Under the pieces are notes generated by a model. That model made no database searches and was not told the DNA's origin. It worked only from the letters and a program-made list of their open reading frames with translations. 64,000 nt of DNA from Oceanibaculum nanhaiense (lineage in GTDB: Bacteria > Pseudomonadota > Alphaproteobacteria > Oceanibaculales > Oceanibaculaceae), in the NCBI RefSeq assembly GCF_002148795.1, contig NZ_MPOB01000010.1:1-64000 (forward strand). Direction: 5' to 3'. A program made the translations under genes and the position numbers. This document shows, piece by piece, positions 1 to 7,020 of the stretch (its first letter is position 1; each line of letters begins with the position of its first letter).

Positions 1-76
1 GCCCTCCCTGCGACACACACCCGCCGAAACGTCTCATCCTGATTGTCGCTGAGTCTCATCCTGTTTGTCGCTGCGC
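1..76. mobile_element. Putative right end of a truncated insertion sequence (IS21-like terminal repeats)
   Basis: Two near-identical 20-nt tandem copies lie at 31-50 and 53-72, differing at one base and repeating with a 22-bp period. They begin GTCTCATCCTG and end TTGTCGCT. Multiple tandem terminal repeats are typical of IS21-family ends. The element's transposase would lie left of the window. Directly next to it a helicase reading frame is cut off, as expected for an insertion or an IS-mediated deletion. The exact terminus and any target duplication cannot be defined from here. Confidence 0.45.
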
Positions 77-97
77 ATCCTCCTTCGTTCTCTTTGT

Positions 98-232
98 TTA
101 TACCAGCGAATAGGTCTTGCCCGCGCCTGCTTCAAGGAGGAAACTGCGCCCCTCTCCGAGACAGGCTATTACACGTGCGTCGGCGTCTCGCGCCGCTATA
201 AGCGCGGGGTTTGGTGTCTCCTCCGCAGTCAT
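98..232 (-). pseudogene. UvrD/AddA-type helicase, N-terminal remnant
   Basis: A 44-codon frame starts at ATG 232-230 and reaches a P-loop-like stretch (LLEAGAGKTYSLV) before a stop, just where the IS-like repeats begin. UvrD/AddA superfamily 1 helicases carry AGAGTGKT at this position. The intact paralogue at 46.8-50.0 kb reads SAGAGTGKT, so this copy lacks two residues of Walker A and everything downstream. Its start overlaps the stop of the upstream frame in an ATGA arrangement, so it was once part of an operon. It cannot encode a working helicase. Confidence 0.6.
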
Positions 233-483
233 GCCACAACCCCCGCGGCCGGCGGGGCGATTGCCGGCGGAGGTACATCCTGTTCCGCTAACCACACGAG
301 GCCATCCCGGATATAGCGTGGGACCGTCCACTTCTCCTCGCCCAGTGCGAGCGTCAGCGCGACCTCGGATTTCTTCAACGTGAGCGCTTCAGTCCAGGCT
401 TGCCCCTCCCGTTCCTCTGCAGATGGCCCTGGAAAGGGAATGAGCCGCCCGGCGGCGCCGGGGCCGGAGTCCGGCCCCCGCAA
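229..483 (-). CDS. Hypothetical ORF upstream of the helicase remnant
   Basis: This is an open frame of up to 84 codons whose TGA stop overlaps the ATG of the helicase remnant. That coupling suggests the C-terminal half (WTVPRYIRDGLVWLAEQD and following, with a Pro/Ala-rich tail) was translated. The apparent 5' end is a TTG lying inside the tRNA-like att sequence and directly beside a terminator hairpin. The frame is therefore probably a truncated gene at an element boundary rather than a complete one. I do not recognise a family. Confidence 0.3.
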   Translation of the reverse strand: MRGPDSGPGAAGRLIPFPGPSAEEREGQAWTEALTLKKSEVALTLALGEEKWTVPRYIRDGLVWLAEQDVPPPAIAPPAAGVVA

Positions 484-486
484 CCA
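467..486 (+). other. tRNA 3'-end fragment, probable att site of an integrated element
   Basis: Twenty nucleotides (GAGTCC through GCAACCA) read as the 3' half of a T-loop, the T-stem 3' strand, the acceptor 3' strand CCCCGCA, a discriminator A and an encoded CCA. The end GCCCCCGCAACCA is that of alphaproteobacterial initiator tRNA-Met. No 5' part of a tRNA is present. A terminator hairpin follows at once, as it does behind real tRNA genes. This is the usual signature of the far end of a tRNA-integrated island. A shorter direct copy occurs at 45076-45089. Confidence 0.5.
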
Positions 487-488
487 TA

Positions 489-523
489 AAAAGCCCGCTA
501 GTACAGCACGCTAGCGGGCTTTT
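489..523. terminator. Bidirectional rho-independent terminator hairpin
   Basis: A 13-bp perfect stem (489-501 with 511-523) encloses a 9-nt loop and is flanked by an A-run on one side and a T-run on the other, so it can stop transcription from both strands. It sits directly behind the tRNA-like 3' end and is probably the original terminator of the target tRNA. Confidence 0.75.
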
Positions 524-802
524 CGACTCTCAAGCTATAGTCCGGAAATGCGATCGGGTACTATATGGGTACCACTAAGAATCAAGCTGTAGCCATACTC
601 GGAGGAGGAGTGTTCGATATTTCTGGAACTTTTGCTCATGGCGCGATGGCGCCATAGGTGTTGATGTCGCCTACGCATGGCAAGGTTGTGTTCTGTAGAA
701 TCGGGCCGACCAATGCGGCTTGGGGAGGTTGCACAAGCAAGTCACGTTGGGATTCACGCTGACATACCGCCAGAACTGCTATTACGACGCGGGGTTCCTC
801 GC

Positions 803-1528
803 TTATCCAAGCTTTAATAAGCGCTTCAGAGCTAGTCGGTAGCGCGCCGGAGCAGTCTTCCAGGCGAGAGGAAGCAGGGTTATGAGCCCAAGGGCGAGCA
901 CCGTTAACCCGGCACGCCGCCAGTCACCGGAGGCGAGCTCATCTCCGAAATGCGCGAGCAGGAAGCTCGCCGGGATGATACCGAACAGGGTAGCAAGGGC
1001 AAAGCGCCAAGTCCTGAGCGGCGTCAGACCGGCGGCGTAGCTGATGACGTCGAAGGACAGGAACGGCATGAGCCGTGTCGCGAACACAACCGCCATGAGG
1101 GCGTTCTGGGACGTGATGAAGCGGTGCAGGACACCCGTCGACAGCCGCGTGCCGAGCCATGCCTTGAGTGCGTCGTATCCGATGAGGCGCGCGACGCCAA
1201 AAGCGGTTAGGGCGCCGATCTCGGAGCCAATGGCAACGTAGAACGCGCCCCAGTAATGGCCGTAGGCCGCGCCGGAGGCGAGCGCGATCGGCGCGCTTGG
1301 AATCGGGCTCATGACAATGGCGACGGTCATCAGGCCGATGATCAAAAAGGGACCGAGCGGGCCGAATTGCATCACAGCCTGCTCAAGCGCTGCGCCGTCG
1401 CGCAGGCGGTCCAGTATGCCGATGCGCCATAACACAAGGACGGTCGCGAGGAAGACGGCCAACACCGCCAGACCGGCGATGATGCGGGGCCAGGGTGGAT
1501 TGGGTCGTGTGTCCTGCCCTTCGTTCAC
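803..1528 (-). CDS. TVP38/TMEM64 (VTT/DedA-like) family membrane protein
   Basis: This 241-residue integral membrane protein has hydrophobic segments near residues 16-34, 61-90, 94-117, 143-167, 174-195 and 206-222. The central block, with Pro-rich MSPIPSAP and the later FATRLMPFLSFDVISYAAG, is the hallmark of the VTT (formerly SNARE-associated) domain. Bacterial members are placed with lipid scramblases or polyprenyl-phosphate and lipid transporters of the DedA superfamily, but the substrate here is unknown. The GTG start overlaps the TGA of the preceding short gene (GTGA), indicating translational coupling. Together with the Met-rich protein upstream it forms a minus-strand group behind an ECF-type promoter. 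The family call is firm and the function open. Confidence 0.85.
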   Translation of the reverse strand: MNEGQDTRPNPPWPRIIAGLAVLAVFLATVLVLWRIGILDRLRDGAALEQAVMQFGPLGPFLIIGLMTVAIVMSPIPSAPIALASGAAYGHYWGAFYVAIGSEIGALTAFGVARLIGYDALKAWLGTRLSTGVLHRFITSQNALMAVVFATRLMPFLSFDVISYAAGLTPLRTWRFALATLFGIIPASFLLAHFGDELASGDWRRAGLTVLALGLITLLPLAWKTAPARYRLALKRLLKLG

Positions 1529-1677
1529 ATTGGTCCTTTGGTGATTTCGCTCAGGGGACGGTGCACGTCGAACAGCTTGGCGTTGAGGTTTTCGATGGCG
1601 GGCGCCAGCCCGTCCATCGCCTCGACCGTGTCCTGGCCGAAGGGACCGTTACAGACGAAGTCGAACTGCATCAGCAT
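1525..1677 (-). pseudogene. YdhR-like monooxygenase with central deletion
   Basis: The frame encodes 50 residues from ATG 1677. The N-terminal half (MLMQFDFVCNGPFGQDTVEAM) matches the start of YdhR-type ferredoxin-fold monooxygenases (about 100 residues), and the end (AKLFDVHRPLSEITKGP) matches their C-terminus. Roughly 45 middle residues are missing, yet the frame is preserved. An AAGGAG sequence lies upstream and the stop overlaps the GTG start of the TVP38 gene, so the remnant may persist as a translated leader for that gene. Without the middle the dimeric barrel cannot form normally. Alternatively it is a short protein with its own role. Confidence 0.55.
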
Positions 1678-1747
1678 CACAGAACCGTCCCTTTCTCTCC
1701 TTGGGGGCGGCTTCCGCATTCAGGATGCGGCAGCCGCCTTCCAGACG

Positions 1748-2278
1748 TTAGCGGTCTTCGTCCATCTCCATCATCATGCGCTGCTGTTCGAGCATCTGTT
1801 GCATCATCTGCTGCATCATGCCCTGCTGTTCTTGCATGCGCCCCATCATCTGCTGCATCCGTTCGGACATATCGCCCGACATGTCCCCGGACATGCCCAT
1901 GCCCTGACTGCCGGATCCCTGATCGCCCGACATCCGGCCGCCCATCTGGCCCTGCATGGGCATGTTCCCCATCATGCCGTGCATCGCCTGCATCTTCTCG
2001 ACCATCATCTGCATGTGCTGGCGCGTGAGCTGACGGCGCTCGGCGGGGTCTGTTGTCTCGCGGGCCTGCTGCATCATCTCCTGCATGCGCTCGAAGGACG
2101 GCCCGCCTTGCATCTGCTGCTGCATCTGCTGGGATTGGCCTTGCTGTGGCTTTGCTCCATGCTGGGCCGCCAATGCACCTGCCGCGGTGAGGACGGTGAG
2201 GCCCGCGGCTATGGCGAGAGCTTTCAAACCCGGCAAACGCATCGTGCTGGAAGGTATCATCGGCCGTGAATCTGTCAT
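1748..2278 (-). CDS. Met/Gln-rich periplasmic protein, possible metal binder
   Basis: The ATG at 2278 is chosen because AAGGAG lies a few bases upstream; the protein is 176 residues. A signal sequence is evident (MRLPGLKALAIAAGLTVLTA, cleavage expected near AAGALAA-QHG). The mature part is low-complexity: long runs of Met and Gln (MQQQMQGG, MMQQMMQQMLEQQRMMMEMDEDR) with M-S-G-D repeats in the middle. Met-rich periplasmic proteins commonly bind Cu(I) or Ag(I), which fits the copper genes at 34-38 kb, but no copper site is proven. An ECF-type promoter (TGTAAC-N16-CGTC) lies about 115 bp upstream at 2392-2420. The repeats may also simply make a coiled, flexible chaperone-like tail. Confidence 0.65.
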   Translation of the reverse strand: MTDSRPMIPSSTMRLPGLKALAIAAGLTVLTAAGALAAQHGAKPQQGQSQQMQQQMQGGPSFERMQEMMQQARETTDPAERRQLTRQHMQMMVEKMQAMHGMMGNMPMQGQMGGRMSGDQGSGSQGMGMSGDMSGDMSERMQQMMGRMQEQQGMMQQMMQQMLEQQRMMMEMDEDR

Positions 2279-2897
2279 CTCCGGTCTCCTTGGTTGGGAT
2301 GAAAGACGCTGTAGGGGTGGAGGGGGCGCAACCGGTGCAGCGTCGGACATCGGATCGCTATGGTGACCCGAAGGCACAACCATCTGGACTTACAGACGGA
2401 ACGACTTGCCCGCCGTTACAGCTTCAGCCCACCTGCCGGCCCCGTGCACAATCCGTCTCTTCACAGCGGCAGTCGAGGAAACCATGGATCGGGCAGATCA
2501 GGCACAAACAAACCCCCTGCTGCTGCTTTTCCAGTGCTTGCTTGGTCGTGATGCAGCCTCACAGCGACATTCTTCAAGTCGGCGCCGAGGCGCTGCCGCA
2601 CAATTCCGCGAATCTCCCAACAGCTCTACGCGCGACATCAAGTCGGCGCATTCTAGCCTGAGCGTGGACAAGGAGGCTGTGGGGAGAAAGTTGCATATCC
2701 CGTCGCCGAATTCCGCGTCGGTCTCGGTCGAGAAGGCTTCGAGATCGTTTGGACTCACCACCTCGCGCGCACTTCAGCTTGAGTATGTCGGCAAGGGTTC
2801 TCTTTCATCGCTCCATCCTCTTGAGAGTTAAAGCCTTCGGCAAACCCGGCGCGGTTCAGCCCGCCGATAGAAGGGCAGTTGTAGAACTTTGTGATAG
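2279..2897. other. Intergenic stretch without convincing gene
   Basis: Apart from the minus-strand ECF-type promoter at 2392-2420 I see no supported gene here. A minus-strand frame at 2498-2761 begins with protein-like sequence but has no recognisable family and no clear ribosome binding site. It ends between unrelated genes, so it is left uncalled. Confidence 0.5.
2392..2420 (-). promoter_or_regulatory. ECF-type promoter, TGTAAC-N16-CGTC, for the Met-rich gene
   Basis: On the minus strand TGTAACG (2420-2414) and CGTCTGT (2398-2392) are separated so that TGTAAC and CGTC are exactly 16 nt apart. The same element with the same spacing occurs at six other intergenic places in the window. It points at the Met-rich periplasmic gene starting at 2278. 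Confidence 0.65.
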
Positions 2898-3539
2898 TTA
2901 CAAACTACAGCTCTTGCCGTTGCGCATTGATTCACAGGTGCAGTCGTCAAATCTACCTTCGGAGCAATCGGTGCAGAACGCTGCTAGAGAAACACGCAGT
3001 GCTTGGCGCGCCCGATGCAGGCGCACTCTCGCATTCGATGGTGTGATCCCAAGATCAGCTGCGGCTCGTTCACGCGGTTCATCCGACAGATCGATCCGTT
3101 CAAGAATCTCTGCATAGTCCGGGCGCAACCCCGGCACAAGCTCTCGAAGACAGCTGCAAACGCTTTTCTCGTTCGCAAGATCTATCTGGCCATCGCCCAA
3201 TACCATCTGGTCTTGCATGTAGCTGTCTTTTCGGCGCCGCCGTGCAGCCTCACTGCGGTAATGATCGGTCAGCACCGAGCGCAGCACCGTATACAACCAG
3301 GCGACCACACTTTCGCTATTCCTAAGTACTGTCCCGCTGTTGATGACTCGCACGCAGAAAGTTTGAAGCACATCCTCCGCAGTGACCGAATCCCCGACCC
3401 GACGCACGAGATAGCGACGAAATTCGTGATAATAGTCGGTGAGTGCCATTTCTATTTCCGGCGTCATCGGCCGTGACGTGTTGCCGAGCTCATCGGAAAG
3501 TGGGTCGGTTTCAATCGTCTTATGTGCTGCTACAGTCAT
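2898..3539 (-). CDS. CorE-like ECF sigma factor with Cys-rich C-terminus (copy 1)
   Basis: This is a 213-residue sigma-70 family protein. Region 2 spans about residues 33-103 (YYHEFRRYLVRR, AEDVLQTF, AWLYTVLRSVLTDHYR) and region 4 about 130-185 (RPDYAEILERIDL, LGITPSNARVRLHRARQAL). A C-x-C pair (C128, C130) sits in the linker just before region 4. The C-terminus carries C189-x2-C192-x7-C200-x-C202. That combination defines the CorE type (ECF44), whose prototypes in Myxococcus respond directly to copper or cadmium/zinc without an anti-sigma factor. None is encoded nearby. The start at 3539 is preferred because GAGG precedes it; a longer form from 3587 is possible. A perfect FNR-type palindrome lies at 3705-3718 upstream. 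Confidence 0.8.
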   Translation of the reverse strand: MTVAAHKTIETDPLSDELGNTSRPMTPEIEMALTDYYHEFRRYLVRRVGDSVTAEDVLQTFCVRVINSGTVLRNSESVVAWLYTVLRSVLTDHYRSEAARRRRKDSYMQDQMVLGDGQIDLANEKSVCSCLRELVPGLRPDYAEILERIDLSDEPRERAAADLGITPSNARVRLHRARQALRVSLAAFCTDCSEGRFDDCTCESMRNGKSCSL

Positions 3540-3848
3540 GCTCAAAACCTCGGCCCGAGTTGGCAAGATCGGGCGATCCGGAAACATCTTCGGGCTGAGC
3601 GCCTTAGGTCAACGCACGACAACACCCCACGCTCAGCCTTGCGCTAAAACCCACCATAGGGGTCGAGTTTCGGGCTCATAATGCGAGAATCGAGAGCAAC
3701 GGCATTGATCTAAATCAAAGCCATAAAGAGTAACGGTACAGTAGTTCAGTGAGGGCAACCGCCGTGGTCGAAGGTAAGTCGAGAGAAATCTGTGGTGGAA
3801 GCTGGGCGCGAACCTAGGCCGGGCAGCAGCAAACCAACACGGTTGCCC
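3540..3848. other. Intergenic region between sigma factor and EamA gene
   Basis: The only supported signal is the FNR/FixK-type palindrome at 3705-3718. No gene or terminator hairpin is obvious in the rest. Confidence 0.5.
3705..3718. promoter_or_regulatory. FNR/Anr/FixK-type binding site
   Basis: TTGATCTAAATCAA is a perfect TTGAT-N4-ATCAA palindrome, the consensus operator of the CRP/FNR family of oxygen-responsive regulators. It lies about 165 bp upstream of the sigma factor start at 3539 on the minus strand and is the only perfect copy I found in the window's intergenic DNA. It could place copy 1 of the CorE-like sigma factor under low-oxygen control. Confidence 0.6.
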
Positions 3849-4742
3849 TTATCCGGCCATTCTGGCCGGCTTAGTCCCTCTGCGCGTCACCAACACGACC
3901 CCAAGAATCGCAAGGACAATGCCGGCGATCTGCATCCAGCCAAGGGTCTCACCGTAAAACAAAGCGCCCATTGCAAGGCCGAAAATCGGGATCAGGAAGC
4001 TGAACGCGTTCGCGCGGTTGAGAGGCGCTTTCTCCAGCACGGAGAACCATAGCCAGTATACCAACGCCGACCCGAACAGACTGAGAACAAGGAGCGCGCC
4101 TACAAATGGCAACGTCCATCGGATCGTTGTTGGCTCCTCCGTGGCCCAGGCGACAATAGCGAGCGGAACACTGCCGATGAGCAACTGGAGGCCCATTGCC
4201 ATAAGGGCGTCGACGTTTCCGGCAATTCGTTTAATTACAACGTTGCTGACCGTGACGCCGAGTGCAGCCAGGACAATATAGGCTACTCCTAGAATGTAAT
4301 TTTCTTGCCCGCCGGTGAGTATCTGGGGCGAAGTGATGACGAGTATCCCCATAAAGCCCAAGGCAAGGCCTGCTTTGCCCAGCGCGGTCAACTGTTCTTT
4401 GAGGATGATACCCGCCAGACTCGCCGCCAACAGCGGTTGGGTGTTGGCGATTACAGTGGCGATGCCCGGGGAAACGAATTCCGCGGCATGGAACATCCCC
4501 AAGAAGCCCAGGCTGGTGGCACCTGCGCCAACGATGGCCAACATTGTCCAGATTCGACGACTTTTGGGCAGGGGCTGCCGCAATGCAAGCGCGACGATGA
4601 TCAACGCTGCGCCTGCCAGGAACGCGCGCAGCGTGGCGAATGTCAGGTGAGGGGCAAATTCAATGCCGACGGTTATCAGCGGGAAGCAGGCAGCCCAAAG
4701 CAACATGACCAGAATGATTTGCGCGATGATTCCAACGGTCAC
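3849..4742 (-). CDS. EamA/DMT-superfamily transporter
   Basis: The protein has 297 residues with about ten hydrophobic helices in two EamA repeats. The repeats meet around residue 150 (LGVAYIVLAALGVTVSNVVIKR), and the typical end-of-repeat pattern is visible (NTQPLLAASLAGIILKEQL; AFSFLIPIFGLAMGALFYGETLG). The length matches the ten-TM drug/metabolite transporter family, which exports amino acids, nucleobases or other small molecules; the substrate cannot be deduced. The second EamA gene lies upstream on the same strand with a gap of 117 bp and only modest similarity. It ends about 310 bp from the CorE-like sigma gene. Confidence 0.85.
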   Translation of the reverse strand: MTVGIIAQIILVMLLWAACFPLITVGIEFAPHLTFATLRAFLAGAALIIVALALRQPLPKSRRIWTMLAIVGAGATSLGFLGMFHAAEFVSPGIATVIANTQPLLAASLAGIILKEQLTALGKAGLALGFMGILVITSPQILTGGQENYILGVAYIVLAALGVTVSNVVIKRIAGNVDALMAMGLQLLIGSVPLAIVAWATEEPTTIRWTLPFVGALLVLSLFGSALVYWLWFSVLEKAPLNRANAFSFLIPIFGLAMGALFYGETLGWMQIAGIVLAILGVVLVTRRGTKPARMAG

Positions 4743-4859
4743 TCGACTTTCATCCCATCGTCTATCCGTCCCGCGACACCACCATCACGACCTACTGGCG
4801 TTTGTCTGCCAAGTCTCGTGTCGTTGCTGATTGGATTCACACGAGTTGATCCGTTCGGT

Positions 4860-5774
4860 TCACGCACACTGGCAGGGATGAACGGCCCGGTTTTCCGCGC
4901 CGCGCGACATCTCGCGGGTCAACCAGAAACCGGCCCCGAGCAGCAATGCGCCACCATAGATCATGCCCTGCGCCGGGATTTCGGCGAAGATAAGGTAGCC
5001 CAGCGTTGACGCCACGACCGGTGAGACGATGATATCGACGAGCGCATAGACATTGGCGTTGAGCGTCTTGAGGACGATGGAGATGCCGAAATAGGCGAAG
5101 CCGGTCGAGACGATGCCCAGCCCCGCTGCCCAGAGCATCACCGGCAGGTCCATCCCGAGTGCGGCATAGGAGATGGTCGCGGCGGGCGTGCCGGGGCCGG
5201 CGAGGATGAGCGCTGGCGACAGGATCAGCGCCCCCGCGAGCATCGACCAGGCGATGTCGTTGCCGGCCTCGGTCTTTCCTTCGTAGCGCATGTAGGCGAC
5301 CATGGCGGCGTAGATCGCGCCGTCGCCGAGTGCGACGAGGTTGCCGATCATGTGGCCGCCCTCAAGCGGCTTGGCGAGGACGATACCGGTCAGCGCGACG
5401 GCGAAGATCAGGATGTAGCTCTTGCGTGCCTTTTCGCCGAGAAACAGCGCCGAGAAGATGAACACGAAGAAGGGCGCGACGCTCCAGAAGATCACCGCAT
5501 TGGCGATGGGCACCAGCGTCATGGCGTAGTTGAAAACGCTGATCTGCGTGGCGATCAGCACGCCGATGATCGCGGTGTCTTTCAGGTTGCCTTTCGGAAA
5601 GCGCAAGGGCCGGCCGGTCGCCAGCGGCATGACCGCCATCAGAAAGGCGGCCGCGAAGCTCAGAGCGTAGAAATTCAGCGTCTGGATCGGGATCAGTCCG
5701 TCGGTGAGCTTCACGAACACGCCGATTGTGGCCTCCGACAGCGTGATCAGCAGGAGCAGGAGAACGATCTTCAT
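4860..5774 (-). CDS. EamA/DMT-superfamily transporter, second copy
   Basis: This 304-residue polytopic membrane protein starts with a hydrophobic helix (MKIVLLLLLITLSEATIG) and contains two EamA repeats. The first includes NAVIFWSVAPFFVFIFSALFLGEKA and the second ANVYALVDIIVSPVVASTLGYLIFAE, both ending in the family's conserved Gly-Glu or Ala-Glu region. The C-terminal tail ends in a short Cys-containing sequence (VHPCQCA). Its ATG overlaps the stop of the CDF-type transporter (5771-5774), so the two are translationally coupled and probably act in one physiological pathway. The substrate is unknown. Confidence 0.85.
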   Translation of the reverse strand: MKIVLLLLLITLSEATIGVFVKLTDGLIPIQTLNFYALSFAAAFLMAVMPLATGRPLRFPKGNLKDTAIIGVLIATQISVFNYAMTLVPIANAVIFWSVAPFFVFIFSALFLGEKARKSYILIFAVALTGIVLAKPLEGGHMIGNLVALGDGAIYAAMVAYMRYEGKTEAGNDIAWSMLAGALILSPALILAGPGTPAATISYAALGMDLPVMLWAAGLGIVSTGFAYFGISIVLKTLNANVYALVDIIVSPVVASTLGYLIFAEIPAQGMIYGGALLLGAGFWLTREMSRGAENRAVHPCQCA

Positions 5775-6706
5775 TTCCGGCTGCGGCCCCCTGCCGTGCG
5801 CGTCACGTCGATGGCTTCAGCCCCGGACTCATCAAGGCAGGTGTCCTCGACCTGCAAGGTGACGAAGAAGAATCCGAATTTTTCTTTGAGCATGGCGTGC
5901 GCTGCCGCCAGGACCGCTTGGGGATCGGTCTCGTCGGCGACGCGCACATGACCGGAGAAGACGTAACGGCCGCTGGTCAGAGCCCAGGCATGGACGTGGT
6001 GGGCATTCGCAACGCCTTCGACCTGCTCCAGCGCGCCGGTGACATCGGACAGGCCGACGTCGGCCGGTGTGCCTTCCATCAATAGGTGAGCAGCGTCGCG
6101 CAGAATGCCCCAGCTGGCCCAGAGCAGCACGAAGCCGAAGCCCATACCAAGGATCGGATCGATCAGCAGGAACCCGGTGAATTGAATCACGAGTGCCGTC
6201 ACGATAATGAGCAGGCTGCCGACGAAGGTTTGAATGATGTGCCAAAGTGCGCCTTTCACGTTCAGGTCGCTCTGGCTCTGCTTCCAGATCAAGCCGAGCG
6301 AAATAAACTCGGTGAAAAGCCCGCCCGCCGCGGCCCAAAGCATCGGCCCGGTAGGCAGCTCGATCGGGTCGGACAGCCGCATCGCACCCATTACGATCAC
6401 GATGAGCGCCATGCCCAGAAGGAAGCCGCCATTGACGAGCGCTCCGATAATCTCGGCGCGGTACCAGCCGAAACTGCGATCCTCGTCGGCGGGGCGGCGG
6501 GCAAGCTTGGCGGCGACGATCGCGACTAGTACGCCACCCACCGCCGAGAAGGTGTGGAAGGCGTCGGAAATCACCGCGATCGAGCCCGTCCAGAGGCCGA
6601 TGCCCATCTCGATCACGAAATAGATGCCGGTCAGCCAAGCCGAGATCACCATTCCCCGTCCGCTTGACGGCATGTGGCCGGCATGGCCGCTATGGGCTTG
6701 GCTCAT
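5771..6706 (-). CDS. Cation diffusion facilitator-like transporter with altered metal site
   Basis: The start at 6706 follows a GAGAGGA ribosome site and gives 311 residues. Six hydrophobic helices, a His-rich N-terminus (HSGHAGHM) and a cytoplasmic C-terminal domain with the CDF pattern (VEGVANAHHVHAWALTSGRYVFSGHV) identify the CDF family, which exports Zn, Co, Cd or Fe/Mn by proton exchange. In ZitB/CzcD-type members helices 2 and 5 each carry H-x3-D. Here helix 2 reads DAFHTFSA and helix 5 WHIIQT, so both aspartates are replaced (by Ala and Thr) while the histidines remain. The transport site is thus incomplete, and substrate or mechanism may differ. The gene is coupled to the downstream EamA gene. 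Confidence 0.75.
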   Translation of the reverse strand: MSQAHSGHAGHMPSSGRGMVISAWLTGIYFVIEMGIGLWTGSIAVISDAFHTFSAVGGVLVAIVAAKLARRPADEDRSFGWYRAEIIGALVNGGFLLGMALIVIVMGAMRLSDPIELPTGPMLWAAAGGLFTEFISLGLIWKQSQSDLNVKGALWHIIQTFVGSLLIIVTALVIQFTGFLLIDPILGMGFGFVLLWASWGILRDAAHLLMEGTPADVGLSDVTGALEQVEGVANAHHVHAWALTSGRYVFSGHVRVADETDPQAVLAAAHAMLKEKFGFFFVTLQVEDTCLDESGAEAIDVTRTAGGRSRK

Positions 6707-7020
6707 TGATTCTATCCTCTCTTCACGTACTCTTTGACTACAAAGTTCTGCGTTCATTTCGCGCCACGGCGAGGCAGACGCTCCCGCGGCTACCACCGGC
6801 TTCAGCGTGAAAGGATCCAGGATCGTTGCATCGCATCAGACGACCTGTCACTCCCCTCTTCGAGATCAGCCCCTATCTCATCCCTTGATTGGACGGGACA
6901 GGGGTAAATTCGCAGAAACTCGAGAGTTATTGCCAATTGATCTGTCGCTACTGTCGATTCCAAGTAAATTCTTGATTGCCGTTTTATTTCCCAGCACGGA
7001 ACAGTCAAAATGTTTGGGCA
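6707..7020. other. Intergenic region, no gene seen
   Basis: About 310 bp separate the CDF gene start from the end of the region-4-only sigma-like gene. It is more AT-rich than its surroundings. I see no ECF-type promoter, FNR site or terminator that I can support. Confidence 0.4.

Noticed and set aside
560-800. Short plus-strand frames (30 codons from ATG 565) with peptide-like sequence between the terminator and the TVP38 gene
   Set aside because: The frames are interrupted by stops, change frame to stay open and show no family. At most this is an old remnant, so it was not called.
2498-2761. Minus-strand frame of 87 codons beginning MVSPNDLEAF
   Set aside because: It has no ribosome site, no recognisable family and an atypical Arg/Cys-rich end. 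It is probably chance in GC-rich DNA.
3721-3760. GTAACGG near 3731 as a further ECF-type promoter
   Set aside because: There is no CGTC at 15-18 nt downstream, so it does not fit the shared element.
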